Notes: generated by a model from the letters alone, not told the origin. Counted from the first letter of the stretch, positions 1 to 11,216 are shown. The stretch is 64,000 nucleotides of DNA from Cytobacillus firmus (GCF_023612095.1 NZ_CP086235.1:1199001-1263000); one strand, 5' to 3'. Made by a program: numbers and translations.

Positions 1-550
1 GATCCTTAAAGAAGATTCCTTCATACTCAGCATCCTTCGTATGTTTGAAAGTCACACGATAGTTGCTTCCATCCTTAACGAGGTATGCACGGACGCCTTT
101 TTCAAATTGTCCCTCCTGATCTTTCAGGTAGCGGGACACAGAAATAATATGAAGATCCACAAATGGCACTTCACGGAGAAGTGTATTGATGATGGATCCC
201 TTAGCAATTTGTTCCCAGCGGCTTTGAGCTGTTTGGCCAAGGATAATTTGTGTAATGCCTTTTTCTCTGGCCACTTCGGTGATTACTTTGGATACTGGCC
301 GCTTATCATTATCCTTCAGAATGAAAGCATCAGCACTAAAGTGATCGGCTAATTGTTTCCACCTTGTAATGTAATGTGATTTCTCCGCATCCATTTCATC
401 AAAAGGTTTTGGATCAATGGTCAAAATATATAAAGGGCAATCAAGCATACTTGCTATTTGGCATCCGCGGCGAATTAACTTTTCACCATTTGGGCCGTAA
501 TAAACGCAGACAAGAATGCTTTCGTCCATTCGTCCTTTTAGTTTCTTCAC
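1..550 (-). CDS. KdpD/UspA-like universal stress domain protein (partial, 3' end beyond window)
   Basis: The reading frame is open from a GTG at 550 to the left edge, so only about 183 N-terminal residues are visible. A GAGGTGA ribosome-binding site sits about 7 bases before the GTG. The residues ILVCVYYGPNGEKLIRR, then GQTAQSRWEQI and KGSIINTLLREVPFVDLH, are typical of the Usp-type nucleotide-binding domain found in KdpD sensor kinases and in stand-alone Bacillus proteins. Whether a kinase or another domain follows cannot be seen. It is transcribed divergently from the mrp operon, with 229 bases between them. A role in potassium or osmotic sensing is inference from the family only. Confidence 0.75.
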   Translation of the reverse strand, partial: MKKLKGRMDESILVCVYYGPNGEKLIRRGCQIASMLDCPLYILTIDPKPFDEMDAEKSHYITRWKQLADHFSADAFILKDNDKRPVSKVITEVAREKGITQIILGQTAQSRWEQIAKGSIINTLLREVPFVDLHIISVSRYLKDQEGQFEKGVRAYLVKDGSNYRVTFKHTKDAEYEGIFFKD

Positions 551-779
551 TGTAAACTCACCTCGAATAGATGTGAAAAATAGTAGTGTTCTTAATTTAA
601 ACTATGTATGACTATAGCTTATGCAACCTGAACAGTCAATGTCATTCAAGAAATTTAATCAAGTTCTCCAGTAATGGTTTTATGATTAAGGGAGCATACT
701 CTAAAAGACCAATTAAAATACCCTGAAATTTTAGAGCAGCAGAGTGGCCTGGAATTCTTAAAAAAGGGAGGGGACCTAT

Positions 780-3197
780 TTGTCTTGGCTGCACATAATG
801 GTTTTAATTCCATTTTTATTTGCAATAATTGTTCCGTTTATTTATAGAGTGTTTACACCCCGCATACATACGGGCTGGTTTGTGCTTAGTGTGCCTTCAG
901 TCATTTTTCTGTATTTACTAAGATATATTCCAATTATTTCAAAGGGTGAAACGATTCTTATTTATGTACCCTGGATACCAACTTATGGAATAAATTACAC
1001 AACATATATTGATGGATTAAGCTTAGTTTTTGGCTTGGTTATTACAGGAATCGGCGCATTGGTTGTGCTGTATTCCATTTATTACATGTCGAAGCTGAAA
1101 GAATCACTGCATAATTTTTATGTTTATTTACTATTATTTATGGGAGCCATGCTTGGCTTGGTTTTCTCTGATAACATTCTTGTTCTATATGTTTTTTGGG
1201 AATTGACAAGCATTTCATCTTTCTTATTGATTGCTTATTGGTATCAAAGGGAAAAATCGCGGTATGGGGCACAAAAATCAATGAATATTACGATTTTTGG
1301 CGGACTGGCCATGCTTGCCGGATTTATTATGCTGTCAATGATGACAGAAACATACAGCATTCGTGAAATGATCAATCAGACTGACACTATATATGAGCAT
1401 TCCTTATTTTTGCCTGCAATGATGCTTCTTCTTCTTGGGGCGTTCACAAAATCCGCACAATTCCCATTCAGCATTTGGCTTCCGGATGCAATGGAAGCTC
1501 CAACGCCAATTAGTGCTTATCTGCACTCAGCAACAATGGTTAAGGCGGGAATATACTTAGTGGCGCGTATGACGCCAATCTTTGGAGGTACCCCAGAGTG
1601 GTTTTGGCTTGTAACCAGTGCCGGGCTTATAACATTGCTGTATGGTTCTCTTAACGCGGTAAAACAAACAGACTTAAAGGCTTTATTAGCCTACTCAACC
1701 ATCAGCCAGCTCGGGCTGATCATGAGTCTGCTTGGCATGGGATCAGCGTCCCTGTATTACGGTACGGGTGATGAAGCTTCAATGTATGCAGCAGCTGTGC
1801 TTGCTGCAATCTTTCATTTAATCAATCACTCTACGTTTAAGGGAAGTTTGTTCATGGTTGTGGGGATTATTGACCATGAAACCGGAACAAGGGATATTAG
1901 AAGGCTGGGCGGTTTGATGCACCTGATGCCTATTTCTTTTACACTGGCTATAATTGGCGGGTTTTCAATGGCAGGCCTTCCTCCGTTTAATGGATTTCTA
2001 AGTAAAGAAATGTTCTTTACCGCTGTATTGAATGCGTCTGATATGTCTATATTCAGCATGGAATCCTTAGGTGTGATTATCCCTGTTATAGCCTGGGCAG
2101 CAAGTGTGTTTACTTTTATCTATTGTATGATCCTGATCTTCAAGACCTTTACCGGGAAATATAAGCCGAAAAAGCTGGAAAAAGCAGCCCACGAAGCACC
2201 AGTTGGCATGTTAGTGCCTCCGGTTATTTTATCTTCCCTGGTTATTATTATTTTCTTTTTTCCTAATGTACTTTCTCAATACATTCTTAAGCCCGCAATG
2301 GGCGCCGTTTTACCTGCCTATTCTCAGCCAGGGGAAATTGAGATCAAGATCAGTGCCTGGCATGGCTGGAATAGTGAATTATTTATGACCATGGGAGTCG
2401 TCGCAGCAGGAGCTCTTCTATATCTATATCTAAAAAAGTGGATTGGCATTTATTCAATCTATCCGTATAGCATGACCTTCAATAACTTCTATAATCAAGG
2501 GCTCGGAAAAATAGAAGATATGTCCCTTACTCTAACAAAGAGTTATATGACAGGCTTTATACGTGACTATTTTGTTTATGTCTTCACTTTTCTAATTATT
2601 ATTATTGGCGGTTCTATATTGTTCCTGGATGGAGCAGCCTTTGATGCCGGCAATAATGCACCAGTCAGCATATATGAAGGTGTGCTGATCATTAGTATGT
2701 TAACAGCAGCCTTAACCGTTCTATTTTCCAAATCAAGGCTGACCGCTATAGTAGCAGTAGGTGCTCTTGGATACCTTGTTTCACTTTTCTTTGTCATATT
2801 CCGCGCACCGGATTTAGCTTTAACGCAGCTGGTGGTTGAGACAGTAACAACTGCCCTTTTCCTTTTATGTTTTTACCATCTGCCCGAAATACGGAGGGAA
2901 GCAGTCAGAGTGAAATTCAGAATAACGAATTTAGTGATTTCTCTTGGCGTTGGGGCCATAGTGGCAATTCTTGCACTATCAGCTAATGGAACAAGGTTAT
3001 TCGAGCCTATCGCCTATTATTATGAAAATTCATATGAACTTGCCGGGGCAAGAAACATCGTTAACGCGATTCTTGTAGACTTCAGGGGAATAGATACAAT
3101 GCTTGAAATATTTGTTCTTGGCATAGCTTCCTTAGGGGTGTACACACTTGTAAAACTGAGAATATCGGGGAGGGATAGAAGTGAAAGAACCAAATGA
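780..3197 (+). CDS. mrpA: Na+/H+ antiporter subunit A (MrpA)
   Basis: Largest membrane subunit of the multisubunit Mrp (Sha/Mnh) cation/proton antiporter, which exports Na+ in exchange for protons and supports alkali and salt tolerance. The protein is 805 residues, the normal MrpA length. It is almost wholly transmembrane, with a complex-I ND5/NuoL-like N-terminal half (motifs FWELTSISSFLLIAYW and PFSIWLPDAMEAPTPISAYLHSATMVKAG) and a C-terminal part with MrpB-like helices. The start is TTG at 780, preceded by GGGAGGGG about 6 bases upstream. It overlaps mrpB by 17 bases and heads a complete mrpABCDEFG set, so translational coupling is likely. Confidence 0.95.
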   Translation: MSWLHIMVLIPFLFAIIVPFIYRVFTPRIHTGWFVLSVPSVIFLYLLRYIPIISKGETILIYVPWIPTYGINYTTYIDGLSLVFGLVITGIGALVVLYSIYYMSKLKESLHNFYVYLLLFMGAMLGLVFSDNILVLYVFWELTSISSFLLIAYWYQREKSRYGAQKSMNITIFGGLAMLAGFIMLSMMTETYSIREMINQTDTIYEHSLFLPAMMLLLLGAFTKSAQFPFSIWLPDAMEAPTPISAYLHSATMVKAGIYLVARMTPIFGGTPEWFWLVTSAGLITLLYGSLNAVKQTDLKALLAYSTISQLGLIMSLLGMGSASLYYGTGDEASMYAAAVLAAIFHLINHSTFKGSLFMVVGIIDHETGTRDIRRLGGLMHLMPISFTLAIIGGFSMAGLPPFNGFLSKEMFFTAVLNASDMSIFSMESLGVIIPVIAWAASVFTFIYCMILIFKTFTGKYKPKKLEKAAHEAPVGMLVPPVILSSLVIIIFFFPNVLSQYILKPAMGAVLPAYSQPGEIEIKISAWHGWNSELFMTMGVVAAGALLYLYLKKWIGIYSIYPYSMTFNNFYNQGLGKIEDMSLTLTKSYMTGFIRDYFVYVFTFLIIIIGGSILFLDGAAFDAGNNAPVSIYEGVLIISMLTAALTVLFSKSRLTAIVAVGALGYLVSLFFVIFRAPDLALTQLVVETVTTALFLLCFYHLPEIRREAVRVKFRITNLVISLGVGAIVAILALSANGTRLFEPIAYYYENSYELAGARNIVNAILVDFRGIDTMLEIFVLGIASLGVYTLVKLRISGRDRSERTK

Positions 3198-3606
3198 TAT
3201 CATTTTGCATGCTGTTATAAAGGTTGCAGTAGTTATCATACTTACCTTTTCGATTAACCTATTCTTCTCAGGACATCATAACCCTGGCGGAGGATTCATC
3301 GGAGGTTTAGGGTTCTCAGCTGCTCTGACGCTTCTGTTTCTGGCTTTCGATATTGAAACAGTCCGCCAAAACATTCCCGTTGACTTTAAAGTGCTCACAG
3401 CAATTGGCGTATTAATTGCTGTTTTTACAGGGGTAGGGGGCATTGTTTTTGGGGCGCCTTTTCTAACACAGGCATTTAATTATTTCGACATTCCGGTTTT
3501 CGGAAAAACTGAACTGGCTACCGCAGTGCTCTTCGATGTTGGGGTTGCGCTGGCAGTTATTGGGACATCGATGTCCATAATTCTGAGTATAGGTGATGAT
3601 CACTAA
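3181..3606 (+). CDS. mrpB: Na+/H+ antiporter subunit B (MrpB)
   Basis: Small membrane subunit (141 aa) of the Mrp antiporter. It starts with GTG at 3181 inside the end of mrpA, after GGGGAGGGATAGAA. The conserved stretch SGHHNPGGGFIGGLGFSAAL early in the protein is the MrpB family hallmark (MnhB domain), and about four hydrophobic helices are visible. Length and position match the family. It is separated from mrpC by two bases, consistent with one operon. Confidence 0.95.
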   Translation: MKEPNDIILHAVIKVAVVIILTFSINLFFSGHHNPGGGFIGGLGFSAALTLLFLAFDIETVRQNIPVDFKVLTAIGVLIAVFTGVGGIVFGAPFLTQAFNYFDIPVFGKTELATAVLFDVGVALAVIGTSMSIILSIGDDH

Positions 3607-3608
3607 GA

Positions 3609-3947
3609 ATGGAAACTTTAATGTCACTGCTTGTCGGTCTGTTTTTTGCTATAGGAACCTATTTAATCTTAACCAAGAGTTTACTTAGAATCATCCTGGG
3701 AACATCCATTATCAGCCATGGTGTCCATCTGCTTATTCTTACGATGGGCGGGTTAAAAACGGGAGGTCCTCCATTATTGGGGCTGCAGGACCTTCCATTT
3801 ACCGATGCGCTGCCGCAGGCACTTATATTAACAGCGATTGTTATTAATTTTGCAACAACAGCCCTTTTCTTAGTGTTGAGCTATCGTGCATATAAAGTGC
3901 TGGGCACAGACGATACGGATCAAATGAGAGGTAATCATGATGAATAA
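3609..3947 (+). CDS. mrpC: Na+/H+ antiporter subunit C (MrpC)
   Basis: A 112-residue NuoK-like membrane subunit of the Mrp complex with three predicted helices. The segment LRIILGTSIISHGVHLLIL resembles the NuoK/MnhC signature with its conserved polar residue. It starts with ATG at 3609, two bases after mrpB, and its end overlaps the mrpD start by 11 bases. No irregularity is seen. Confidence 0.95.
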   Translation: METLMSLLVGLFFAIGTYLILTKSLLRIILGTSIISHGVHLLILTMGGLKTGGPPLLGLQDLPFTDALPQALILTAIVINFATTALFLVLSYRAYKVLGTDDTDQMRGNHDE

Positions 3948-5429
3948 TTTAATTATTTTGCCCATAATCATTCCTCTGATTACAGGAATGGTCATGGTGA
4001 TTTTTAGGAGGAATATAAAACTTCATAAAATCTTAAGCCTCACAGCATTATCTGCATCAGGAATCATTGCAGTCTTGTTAATGGGCGAAAATAAAACCGA
4101 TGGGATTCAGACCCTGCATTTAGGCGGCTGGCAGCCCCCGTTCGGGGTAAGCATGGTCGCTGATATGTTTTCCTCCATGCTGCTTTTAATAACAAGTATT
4201 GTATCTGTCTGCTGCTTGCTTTACGCCTTCAGATCAATAGGGGAAGAAAGGGAGAGCCATTATTTCTATCCTTTATTTTTATTCCTGATTACGGGAGTAA
4301 ATGGCTCTTTTATTACCGGGGACTTATTTAATCTGTTTGTCTGTTTTGAAGTTATGCTCATTTCTTCATATGTATTGATTTCATTGGGAGGCACTAAGGT
4401 GCAGCTTCGGGAGTCCATTAAATATGTACTTACCAATATAGTTTCGTCATTTCTTTTCCTCGTTGCAATCGCCTATATTTATGCGATTACAGGAACTTTA
4501 AACTTTGCCCACCTTTCATTGAGGGTTGCAGAAACGGGCCAGAGCGGGCTATTGACCATTATATCTATTTTATTGCTGGTCATATTCAGCCTGAAAGCTG
4601 CCCTCTTTCTATTCTTTTGGCTCCCAGGCTCATATAGTGCACCGCCAACGGCTGTGGCTGCGGTTTTTGCTGCGTTATTAACAAAGGTTGGCATATATGC
4701 GATTTTTCGTTTATTTACCCTGGTTTTCTACCACGAGCCGCAAATTACACATCTATTAATCGGCATTTTGGGAGCGGCAACCATGATTATGGGTGCGATT
4801 GGAGCTGTTGCCCATTGGGATATTAAGAACATACTTGCTTATAACGTGATTATAGGCGTTGGTTTCATTATTGCCGGTTTGGCCTCTTTCTCAATCGAAG
4901 GAATAACAGGTTCTGTCTACTATATAATCCATGACATTATTGTTAAGGCGCTAATTTTCTTATTAGGCGGAACAATAATCAGTCTTACAGGCACTGGGAA
5001 ATTAAAAGATATGAGCGGCCTTATCCGTAATCACCCATATCTTGGATGGATGTTTTTTATTGCTGCTTTGTCCCTCGCAGGAATTCCTCCTTTAAGCGGT
5101 TTCCTTGGCAAGGTATTTATAACACAGGGGACTTTTGAAGCCGGTTATTACTGGCTGGGGGGATAGGCCTGCTGACAAGTCTGATGGCCTTATACTCTGT
5201 TATTAAAATCTTTATGAATTGTTTCTGGGGAGAAACGTATTTAAGTGAAGAGATGGAATCAGGTACAACTAAAGGGGTGATGGCTCCGATAGTCTGTCTA
5301 AGTCTGCTGACCATATTGCTGGGCTTGGGAGCTGAGGGAATCTCTGTCTATACCGAACTGGCAGTTGAAACCTTAATGAGTCCGGAGCTTTATATTCATG
5401 CTGTCTTTGGAGGCCAGACAACACCTTAA
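3937..5429 (+). CDS. mrpD: Na+/H+ antiporter subunit D (MrpD), interrupted by a one-base frameshift
   Basis: NuoL/NuoM-like proton-channel subunit of the Mrp antiporter. The frame runs from ATG 3937 to a stop at 5164-5166 (409 aa, ending YYWLGG). The natural continuation (IGLLTSLMALYSVIKIFMN) is found in the next frame through to 5429. The break lies in the run of six Gs at about 5157-5162; one extra G would restore a protein of about 497 aa, the usual MrpD length of roughly 490. The conserved ND-type segments and the antiporter core are in the first part. The intact neighbours mrpA-C and E-G suggest that the gene is functional and that the deletion is a sequencing error, though a real mutation cannot be excluded. 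Confidence 0.88.
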
Positions 5430-5470
5430 TACCTGAAATGAACAGATTTTCTTCGAAAGGGGTTATGAAT

Positions 5471-5950
5471 TTGCCCATTCAAGTATTAATTAATCTATTT
5501 ATAGCTTTCTTATGGATGTTTCTTCAAGATGACTGGAGCGTATTATCCTTTTTCAGCGGTTATCTGGTGGGGATAATTGTTTTGATCGTTTTGGAGAAAT
5601 TCTTCAAAGCCCCTTTATATTTGAGATCTCTTGTTGCCATCCTGAAATTGTTTTTTGTGTTCATCTGGGAATTGTTTACTTCAAGCATACTTGTAATCCG
5701 GCAGGTAATAAGGCCAAGAATTAATATCACACCAGGGATTTTCACAATTGAAACGGAGCTTGAAGGAGAGCTTGAAGTAACTTTGCTTGCTCTGCTTCTT
5801 TCGCTGACTCCCGGTTCTGTAGTTGTGGAAATATCCCATGATAATAAAGTGTTTTATATTCATGCCATGGATATTCCGGAATCAAGTGAATCTGTCATAG
5901 TATCAAAGGATCGGTTTGAAAAGGCGATAAAGAAGGTGACTCGCAAATGA
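5471..5950 (+). CDS. mrpE: Na+/H+ antiporter subunit E (MrpE)
   Basis: MnhE-family membrane subunit of the Mrp antiporter. I prefer TTG at 5471 (MPIQVLINLFIAFLWMF) because it matches the usual MrpE N-terminus and lies 8 bases after AAAGGGG; that gives 159 aa. An in-frame ATG at 5465 is possible but only two bases from the Shine-Dalgarno site. The family motif LLSLTPGSVVVEISHDNK is present near the middle, followed by the cytoplasmic C-terminal part. The gene ends with ATGA, overlapping mrpF. Confidence 0.92.
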   Translation: MPIQVLINLFIAFLWMFLQDDWSVLSFFSGYLVGIIVLIVLEKFFKAPLYLRSLVAILKLFFVFIWELFTSSILVIRQVIRPRINITPGIFTIETELEGELEVTLLALLLSLTPGSVVVEISHDNKVFYIHAMDIPESSESVIVSKDRFEKAIKKVTRK

Positions 5951-6231
5951 TAGAAATTATTTTAATGCTCTCATTGGGATTTCTCGCGCTTTCAATGATG
6001 GCAACAATTTTTCGGCTGGTTATAGGGCCTACGACACCTGACAGGGTACAGGCATTGGATATTTTGGGGATTAATTTAATTTCAGCGGTAGTCATTTTCT
6101 CGGTGTTACTAAATACGCATGCCTTCATGGAAGTCATTTTATTAATTGGCATTCTTTCCTTTATAGGAACTATTGCCTTTGCGCGCTTTATGGAAAGGGG
6201 TGTTGTCATTGAACGCAAACGTCTCAAGTGA
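5947..6231 (+). CDS. mrpF: Na+/H+ antiporter subunit F (MrpF)
   Basis: A 94-residue subunit with three helices, carrying the MnhF motif RLVIGPTTPDRVQALD near residues 23-38. It starts with ATG at 5947, overlapping the mrpE stop by four bases (ATGA), and overlaps the beginning of mrpG. Length and motif match the family; it is part of the Mrp antiporter complex. Confidence 0.95.
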   Translation: MIEIILMLSLGFLALSMMATIFRLVIGPTTPDRVQALDILGINLISAVVIFSVLLNTHAFMEVILLIGILSFIGTIAFARFMERGVVIERKRLK

Positions 6232-6574
6232 ATTGGTGGCTGCAATTCTAATACTCACAGGCACCATTTTCAGTTTTTTAAGTGCAATCGGCATTATTAG
6301 GCTTCCGGATGTGTATACCCGGTCCCATGCTGCTTCAAAAAGTTCCACTCTGGGTGTATTGTTTACATTGTTTGGAGCGTTTCTGTTCTTCCTGTTTGCA
6401 GACAATTTTTTCAGTATTCGATTACTGCTTGGAATATTTTTTGTATTCCTTACTGCACCCATTTCTGCTCATGTAATTTGCCGTGCTGCTTATCGCTCCA
6501 GTGTGGAGATGAGCAGTATAAGTGTCAGGGATGATTTGAAAGGTGCACTAAGGAAGGAACAAGAGGATGCTTAG
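6209..6574 (+). CDS. mrpG: Na+/H+ antiporter subunit G (MrpG)
   Basis: Last subunit of the Mrp antiporter (MnhG/PhaG family). The start chosen is TTG at 6209 (MNANVSSELVAAILILTG), preceded by GGAAAGGGGTG; this gives 121 aa, close to the family norm, whereas an upstream in-frame start would add a stretch lying inside mrpF. The motif IGIIRLPDVYTRSHAASKSS is the MnhG signature. No clear terminator follows before ruvA. Confidence 0.93.
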   Translation: MNANVSSELVAAILILTGTIFSFLSAIGIIRLPDVYTRSHAASKSSTLGVLFTLFGAFLFFLFADNFFSIRLLLGIFFVFLTAPISAHVICRAAYRSSVEMSSISVRDDLKGALRKEQEDA

Positions 6575-6630
6575 AACAAGTCTCCTGAAAAGGGTCTTCA
6601 TCATTTTATTCTTCGTGCCAAAATAGTTTA

Positions 6631-6639
6631 TGGTACAAT
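6631..6639 (+). promoter_or_regulatory. Extended -10 promoter candidate for ruvAB
   Basis: TGG followed by TACAAT (6634-6639) forms an extended -10 element (TGnTACAAT) 33 bases before the ruvA start. No good -35 is present at the usual distance, which extended -10 promoters tolerate. This is sequence inspection only. Confidence 0.45.
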
Positions 6640-6671
6640 GAGGTACAGTTGAATCAGAGGAGAGAAAGGCA

Positions 6672-7283
6672 TTGTTTGAATTTGTAAGAGGCAGGCTCGA
6701 TTTTATCGGACCTGAATATGTAGTTGTTGAAAACAATGGAATTGGATACCAGATATTAACGCCTAACCCATTTAGCTATACACCGGAGTTCGGACAGGAA
6801 GTCAGGATATTCACGTATCATTATGTACGGGAAGATATTATGGCATTGTACGGCTTTCAGACTCGTGAGGAGAAGACGCTGTTTACCAGACTGCTCAATG
6901 TTACCGGCATTGGGCCGAAGGGAGCTCTTGCGATTCTTGCTTCTGGTGAACCTGAACAGGTGGTGCAGGCGATTGAAAATGAAGATGAAGCATTCCTCGT
7001 TAAGTTTCCTGGAGTCGGAAAGAAAACAGCAAGACAAATGATTCTCGATCTGAAAGGGAAGCTTCCCGATATTGTCCCTGACTTCTTCCCTAATCTGTTT
7101 TCAGAGGATAGAATTCAGGCTGAGAGCGGGCCTGCAGGAGATTTGGAAGAAGCCTTGCTTGCACTAAAAGCGCTGGGCTATTCAGAAAAGGAACTTAAAA
7201 AGATTACGCCTGAACTGAAAAAGGAAAAGCTTACAACGGACCAATACATAAAGAAGGCGCTGCAAAAGCTTTTAAAACTATAA
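6672..7283 (+). CDS. ruvA: Holliday junction branch migration protein RuvA
   Basis: A 203-residue DNA-binding subunit of the RuvAB branch-migration motor, which recognises four-way junctions and loads RuvB. The start is TTG at 6672 ([20 protein letters not shown]), after GAGGAGAG. The N-terminal OB fold (about 1-62), tandem helix-hairpin-helix motifs ([14 protein letters not shown] and [20 protein letters not shown], residues about 73-133) and the C-terminal UBA-like RuvB-binding domain ([18 protein letters not shown]) are all visible. ruvB follows 52 bases downstream in an apparent operon. Confidence 0.97.
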   Translation: MFEFVRGRLDFIGPEYVVVENNGIGYQILTPNPFSYTPEFGQEVRIFTYHYVREDIMALYGFQTREEKTLFTRLLNVTGIGPKGALAILASGEPEQVVQAIENEDEAFLVKFPGVGKKTARQMILDLKGKLPDIVPDFFPNLFSEDRIQAESGPAGDLEEALLALKALGYSEKELKKITPELKKEKLTTDQYIKKALQKLLKL

Positions 7284-7335
7284 TTCGTTGGAGAAGGCCG
7301 TTTCGTTTTATGCTGAATTAAGAAGGTGATTAAGT

Positions 7336-8337
7336 ATGGAAGAGCGGATAATATCCGGTGAAGCTGATTTTCAGGATCTTTCATTTGAACAGAGTCTGCG
7401 CCCGCAGACATTAAAGCAGTATATTGGTCAGGATAAAGTAAAGGAGAACCTCGAGATCTTTATTAAAGCCGCAAGAATTCGCGAGGAAACCTTGGATCAT
7501 GTCCTTCTATATGGGCCGCCGGGTTTGGGTAAGACCACTCTGGCTGCTATTATTGCCAATGAAATGGGCGTAAATATCAGAACTACTGCAGGCCCTGCAA
7601 TTGAAAGGCCAGGTGATTTGGCTGCGATCCTGACTGCATTGGAACCGGGTGACGTCCTGTTTATTGATGAAATTCATCGCTTGCCCCGGTCTATAGAAGA
7701 AGTTCTTTATCCGGCAATGGAAGACTTCTGTCTGGATATTGTGATAGGTAAAGGGCCAAGTGCCAGATCAGTAAGGCTGGATTTGCCGCCTTTTACACTG
7801 GTTGGCGCGACAACAAGGGCAGGGTCGCTATCAGCTCCGTTAAGAGACCGGTTTGGCGTGCTAAGCAGGCTTGAATACTACACAGAAGAGCAGCTGACGA
7901 ATATTGTTGTGCGTACAGCTGAGGTGCTGGATACAGGCATAGATCAAAAAGCAGCCATTGAAGTGGCGAGAAGGTCAAGAGGCACGCCCAGAATTGCAAA
8001 CAGGCTCCTCCGGAGAGTCAGGGATTTCGCTCAGGTCAAAGCAGATGGCCAAATTGATGAAACACTGGCCAAGGAGGCTCTTGAGCTTTTGCAGGTTGAC
8101 CGTTTAGGCCTTGATCATATTGACCATAAATTATTAAGAGGGATAATCGAAAAATTCCGCGGCGGACCTGTAGGCCTTGAAACCATTGCAGCGACCATTG
8201 GGGAAGAAGCGCATACGATTGAAGATGTTTATGAACCCTATTTATTGCAGATTGGATTTCTTCAGCGGACACCAAGAGGAAGAATTGTAACAGACCTGGT
8301 GTACCGCCATTTTCAAATGGAGGTGCCTGCTGATTGA
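7336..8337 (+). CDS. ruvB: Holliday junction branch migration helicase RuvB
   Basis: A 333-residue AAA+ motor that pumps DNA through RuvA-bound junctions. Walker [10 protein letters not shown] lies at about residues 60-68 and Walker B FIDEIHRL near 110; sensor motif [19 protein letters not shown] and the C-terminal winged helix ending [16 protein letters not shown] are present. It starts with ATG at 7336 after AGAAGGTGAT. Its TGA overlaps the TTG start of the next gene. Confidence 0.98.
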   Translation: MEERIISGEADFQDLSFEQSLRPQTLKQYIGQDKVKENLEIFIKAARIREETLDHVLLYGPPGLGKTTLAAIIANEMGVNIRTTAGPAIERPGDLAAILTALEPGDVLFIDEIHRLPRSIEEVLYPAMEDFCLDIVIGKGPSARSVRLDLPPFTLVGATTRAGSLSAPLRDRFGVLSRLEYYTEEQLTNIVVRTAEVLDTGIDQKAAIEVARRSRGTPRIANRLLRRVRDFAQVKADGQIDETLAKEALELLQVDRLGLDHIDHKLLRGIIEKFRGGPVGLETIAATIGEEAHTIEDVYEPYLLQIGFLQRTPRGRIVTDLVYRHFQMEVPAD

Positions 8338-8540
8338 GCGGCATATCAAAATGGCTGATGGTCATTGGTGCGATCATTTTTGCCATAGGATTTATAAGCC
8401 AGTTTATTAATATTGGCAAGCTGCCTGGAGATATAGTGATCAGGAAAGGCAATACGACTTTTTATTTTCCTGTCGTTACATCGATTTTGCTGAGCATTAT
8501 TCTATCTGCCATCTTTTATTTTATCGGCAGGTTCCGGTAG
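8334..8540 (+). CDS. DUF2905-type small membrane protein
   Basis: A 68-residue protein with two hydrophobic helices and the segment [20 protein letters not shown], which I recognise as the DUF2905 family often found beside ruvB. The start is TTG at 8334, overlapping the ruvB stop by four bases, so it is probably translationally coupled. Function is unknown. Confidence 0.85.
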   Translation: MSGISKWLMVIGAIIFAIGFISQFINIGKLPGDIVIRKGNTTFYFPVVTSILLSIILSAIFYFIGRFR

Positions 8541-8568
8541 TCTATATGAATAACAGAAGGGTGACATC

Positions 8569-9597
8569 ATGAAAGTAGATTGGTTTGATTTTCATTTGCC
8601 TGAAGAATTAATTGCACAGACGCCTTTGGCCGATCGGACAAGCAGCAGGCTGATGGTCCTTGATAAAAAAACCGGGGATATTCAGCATAGTGTTTTTAAA
8701 GATATTAAGAATTACCTTCAAGCAGGAGATTGTCTTGTATTAAATGACACAAAGGTTCTTCCTGCGAGGCTGTTTGGAGAAAAGACGGGCACTGGTGCGA
8801 AAATAGAGGTGCTTCTTCTTAAACAGCTTGAAGGGGATTCCTGGGAAACGCTGATTAAACCAGCCAAAAGAGTAAAAGAAGGAACTGAAATAACTTTTGG
8901 GGACGGCAAATTGACTGCTGTCTGCACTGGAACCTCAGATCATGGCGGCAGGGTACTTGAGTTCAGATACGACGGGATATTTTATGAGGTGCTTGAACAA
9001 CTGGGAGAAATGCCTTTGCCTCCTTATATTAAAGAGCAGCTTGATGATCGGGACCGTTATCAGACTGTGTTTGCCCGTGAGCGCGGTTCTGCTGCAGCTC
9101 CGACAGCAGGACTGCATTTTACTGAACAGCTTCTTGAAGAAATAAAAGAAATGGGTGTGCATATTGCTTTTATTACTCTGCACGTTGGACTTGGAACTTT
9201 CAGGCCTGTTAGTGTGGAGGATTTAGATGAGCATGAAATGCATGCTGAATTTTATCAGGTAACTGAAGGAACTGCACGTCTATTAAATGAAGTGCGTGAG
9301 CAGGGAGGAAGAATCATCAGTGTGGGGACTACTTCCACGAGGACTTTAGAAACCATTGCTTCTGCGCATAATGGCCGTTTTGAGGAAGCAAGCGGCTGGA
9401 CTGATATTTTCATTTATCCAGGCTATGATTTTAAAGCGATTGATGGCATGATTACGAATTTCCACCTGCCTAAATCAACGTTAATTATGCTTGTGAGTGC
9501 ATTGGCAGGGCGTGAGAACGTTCTGAATGCCTATAATCAGGCAGTTGAGGAGCGGTACCGGTTCTTCAGCTTTGGAGATGCTATGCTCATTTTGTAA
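8569..9597 (+). CDS. queA: S-adenosylmethionine:tRNA ribosyltransferase-isomerase QueA
   Basis: Transfers and isomerises the ribosyl moiety of SAM onto preQ1-modified tRNA to make epoxyqueuosine. The 342 aa match the family; conserved segments include [62 protein letters not shown] and [19 protein letters not shown]. The start is ATG at 8569 after AGAAGGGTGACATC. It is followed by tgt, the enzyme acting just before it in queuosine synthesis. A hairpin (about 9599-9626) lies between the two genes. Confidence 0.97.
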   Translation: MKVDWFDFHLPEELIAQTPLADRTSSRLMVLDKKTGDIQHSVFKDIKNYLQAGDCLVLNDTKVLPARLFGEKTGTGAKIEVLLLKQLEGDSWETLIKPAKRVKEGTEITFGDGKLTAVCTGTSDHGGRVLEFRYDGIFYEVLEQLGEMPLPPYIKEQLDDRDRYQTVFARERGSAAAPTAGLHFTEQLLEEIKEMGVHIAFITLHVGLGTFRPVSVEDLDEHEMHAEFYQVTEGTARLLNEVREQGGRIISVGTTSTRTLETIASAHNGRFEEASGWTDIFIYPGYDFKAIDGMITNFHLPKSTLIMLVSALAGRENVLNAYNQAVEERYRFFSFGDAMLIL

Positions 9598-9627
9598 TAT
9601 TATTCTGCCTTTCCCTGGCAGGAATAA

Positions 9628-10797
<1,170 letters not shown>

Positions 10798-10867
10798 TCA
10801 TAAAAAATTGAGTTCATTTTAGGGGCTTTTTCCTTTAATCGGGCTGATCTTTGAAAGGGGGAAAACT

Positions 10868-11152
10868 ATGGAGCTTTTAGGAACATTAGGACCATTATTG
10901 CTGATGTTTGTTTTATTCTATTTCCTGTTAATTCGTCCGCAGCAGAAACGCCAAAAGGCAGTTCAGCAAATGCAGAGTGATTTGAAAAAGGGAGATAAGG
11001 TTGTTACAATCGGCGGCCTTCATGGATTCGTTGATGCTATCGACGAAGACAAAGTGGTCATTAAATGTGGTGACGGAAGCCGTCTTACATACGATCGTGC
11101 AGCGATCCGCGAAGTAACGCAGGCAACTGGCGATGCATTAGCAAAAGCTTAA
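10868..11152 (+). CDS. yajC: Preprotein translocase subunit YajC
   Basis: A 94-residue single-pass membrane protein associated with the SecDF complex. One N-terminal helix (about 5-23) is followed by RPQQKRQKAVQQMQ and the KGDKVVTIGGLHGFV core typical of YajC. It starts with ATG at 10868 after GAAAGGGGG. Its terminator hairpin downstream has been split by an IS element. Confidence 0.96.
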   Translation: MELLGTLGPLLLMFVLFYFLLIRPQQKRQKAVQQMQSDLKKGDKVVTIGGLHGFVDAIDEDKVVIKCGDGSRLTYDRAAIREVTQATGDALAKA

Positions 11153-11155
11153 TAT

Positions 11156-11176
11156 AAAAAAAGAAGGTCCTGAGCT
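11156..11176. terminator. Left half of the yajC terminator, split by the IS element
   Basis: A7 followed by GAAGGTCCTG (11163-11172) pairs exactly with CAGGACCTTC and T7 at 12653-12669 on the other side of the IS. Removing the IS and one copy of the GCT duplication gives a perfect 10-bp stem with loop AGCTG, flanked by A7 and T7: a bidirectional terminator between convergent yajC and the TIGR04086-type gene. Confidence 0.85.
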
Positions 11177-11216
11177 TGAACTGTACCCCCATTTACGGAC
11201 AGTTTATAAAAAAGCG

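Noticed and set aside
41..352. 103-codon plus-strand frame at the left edge
   Set aside because: It is antisense to the clearly conserved KdpD/Usp-like frame and has no ribosome-binding site.
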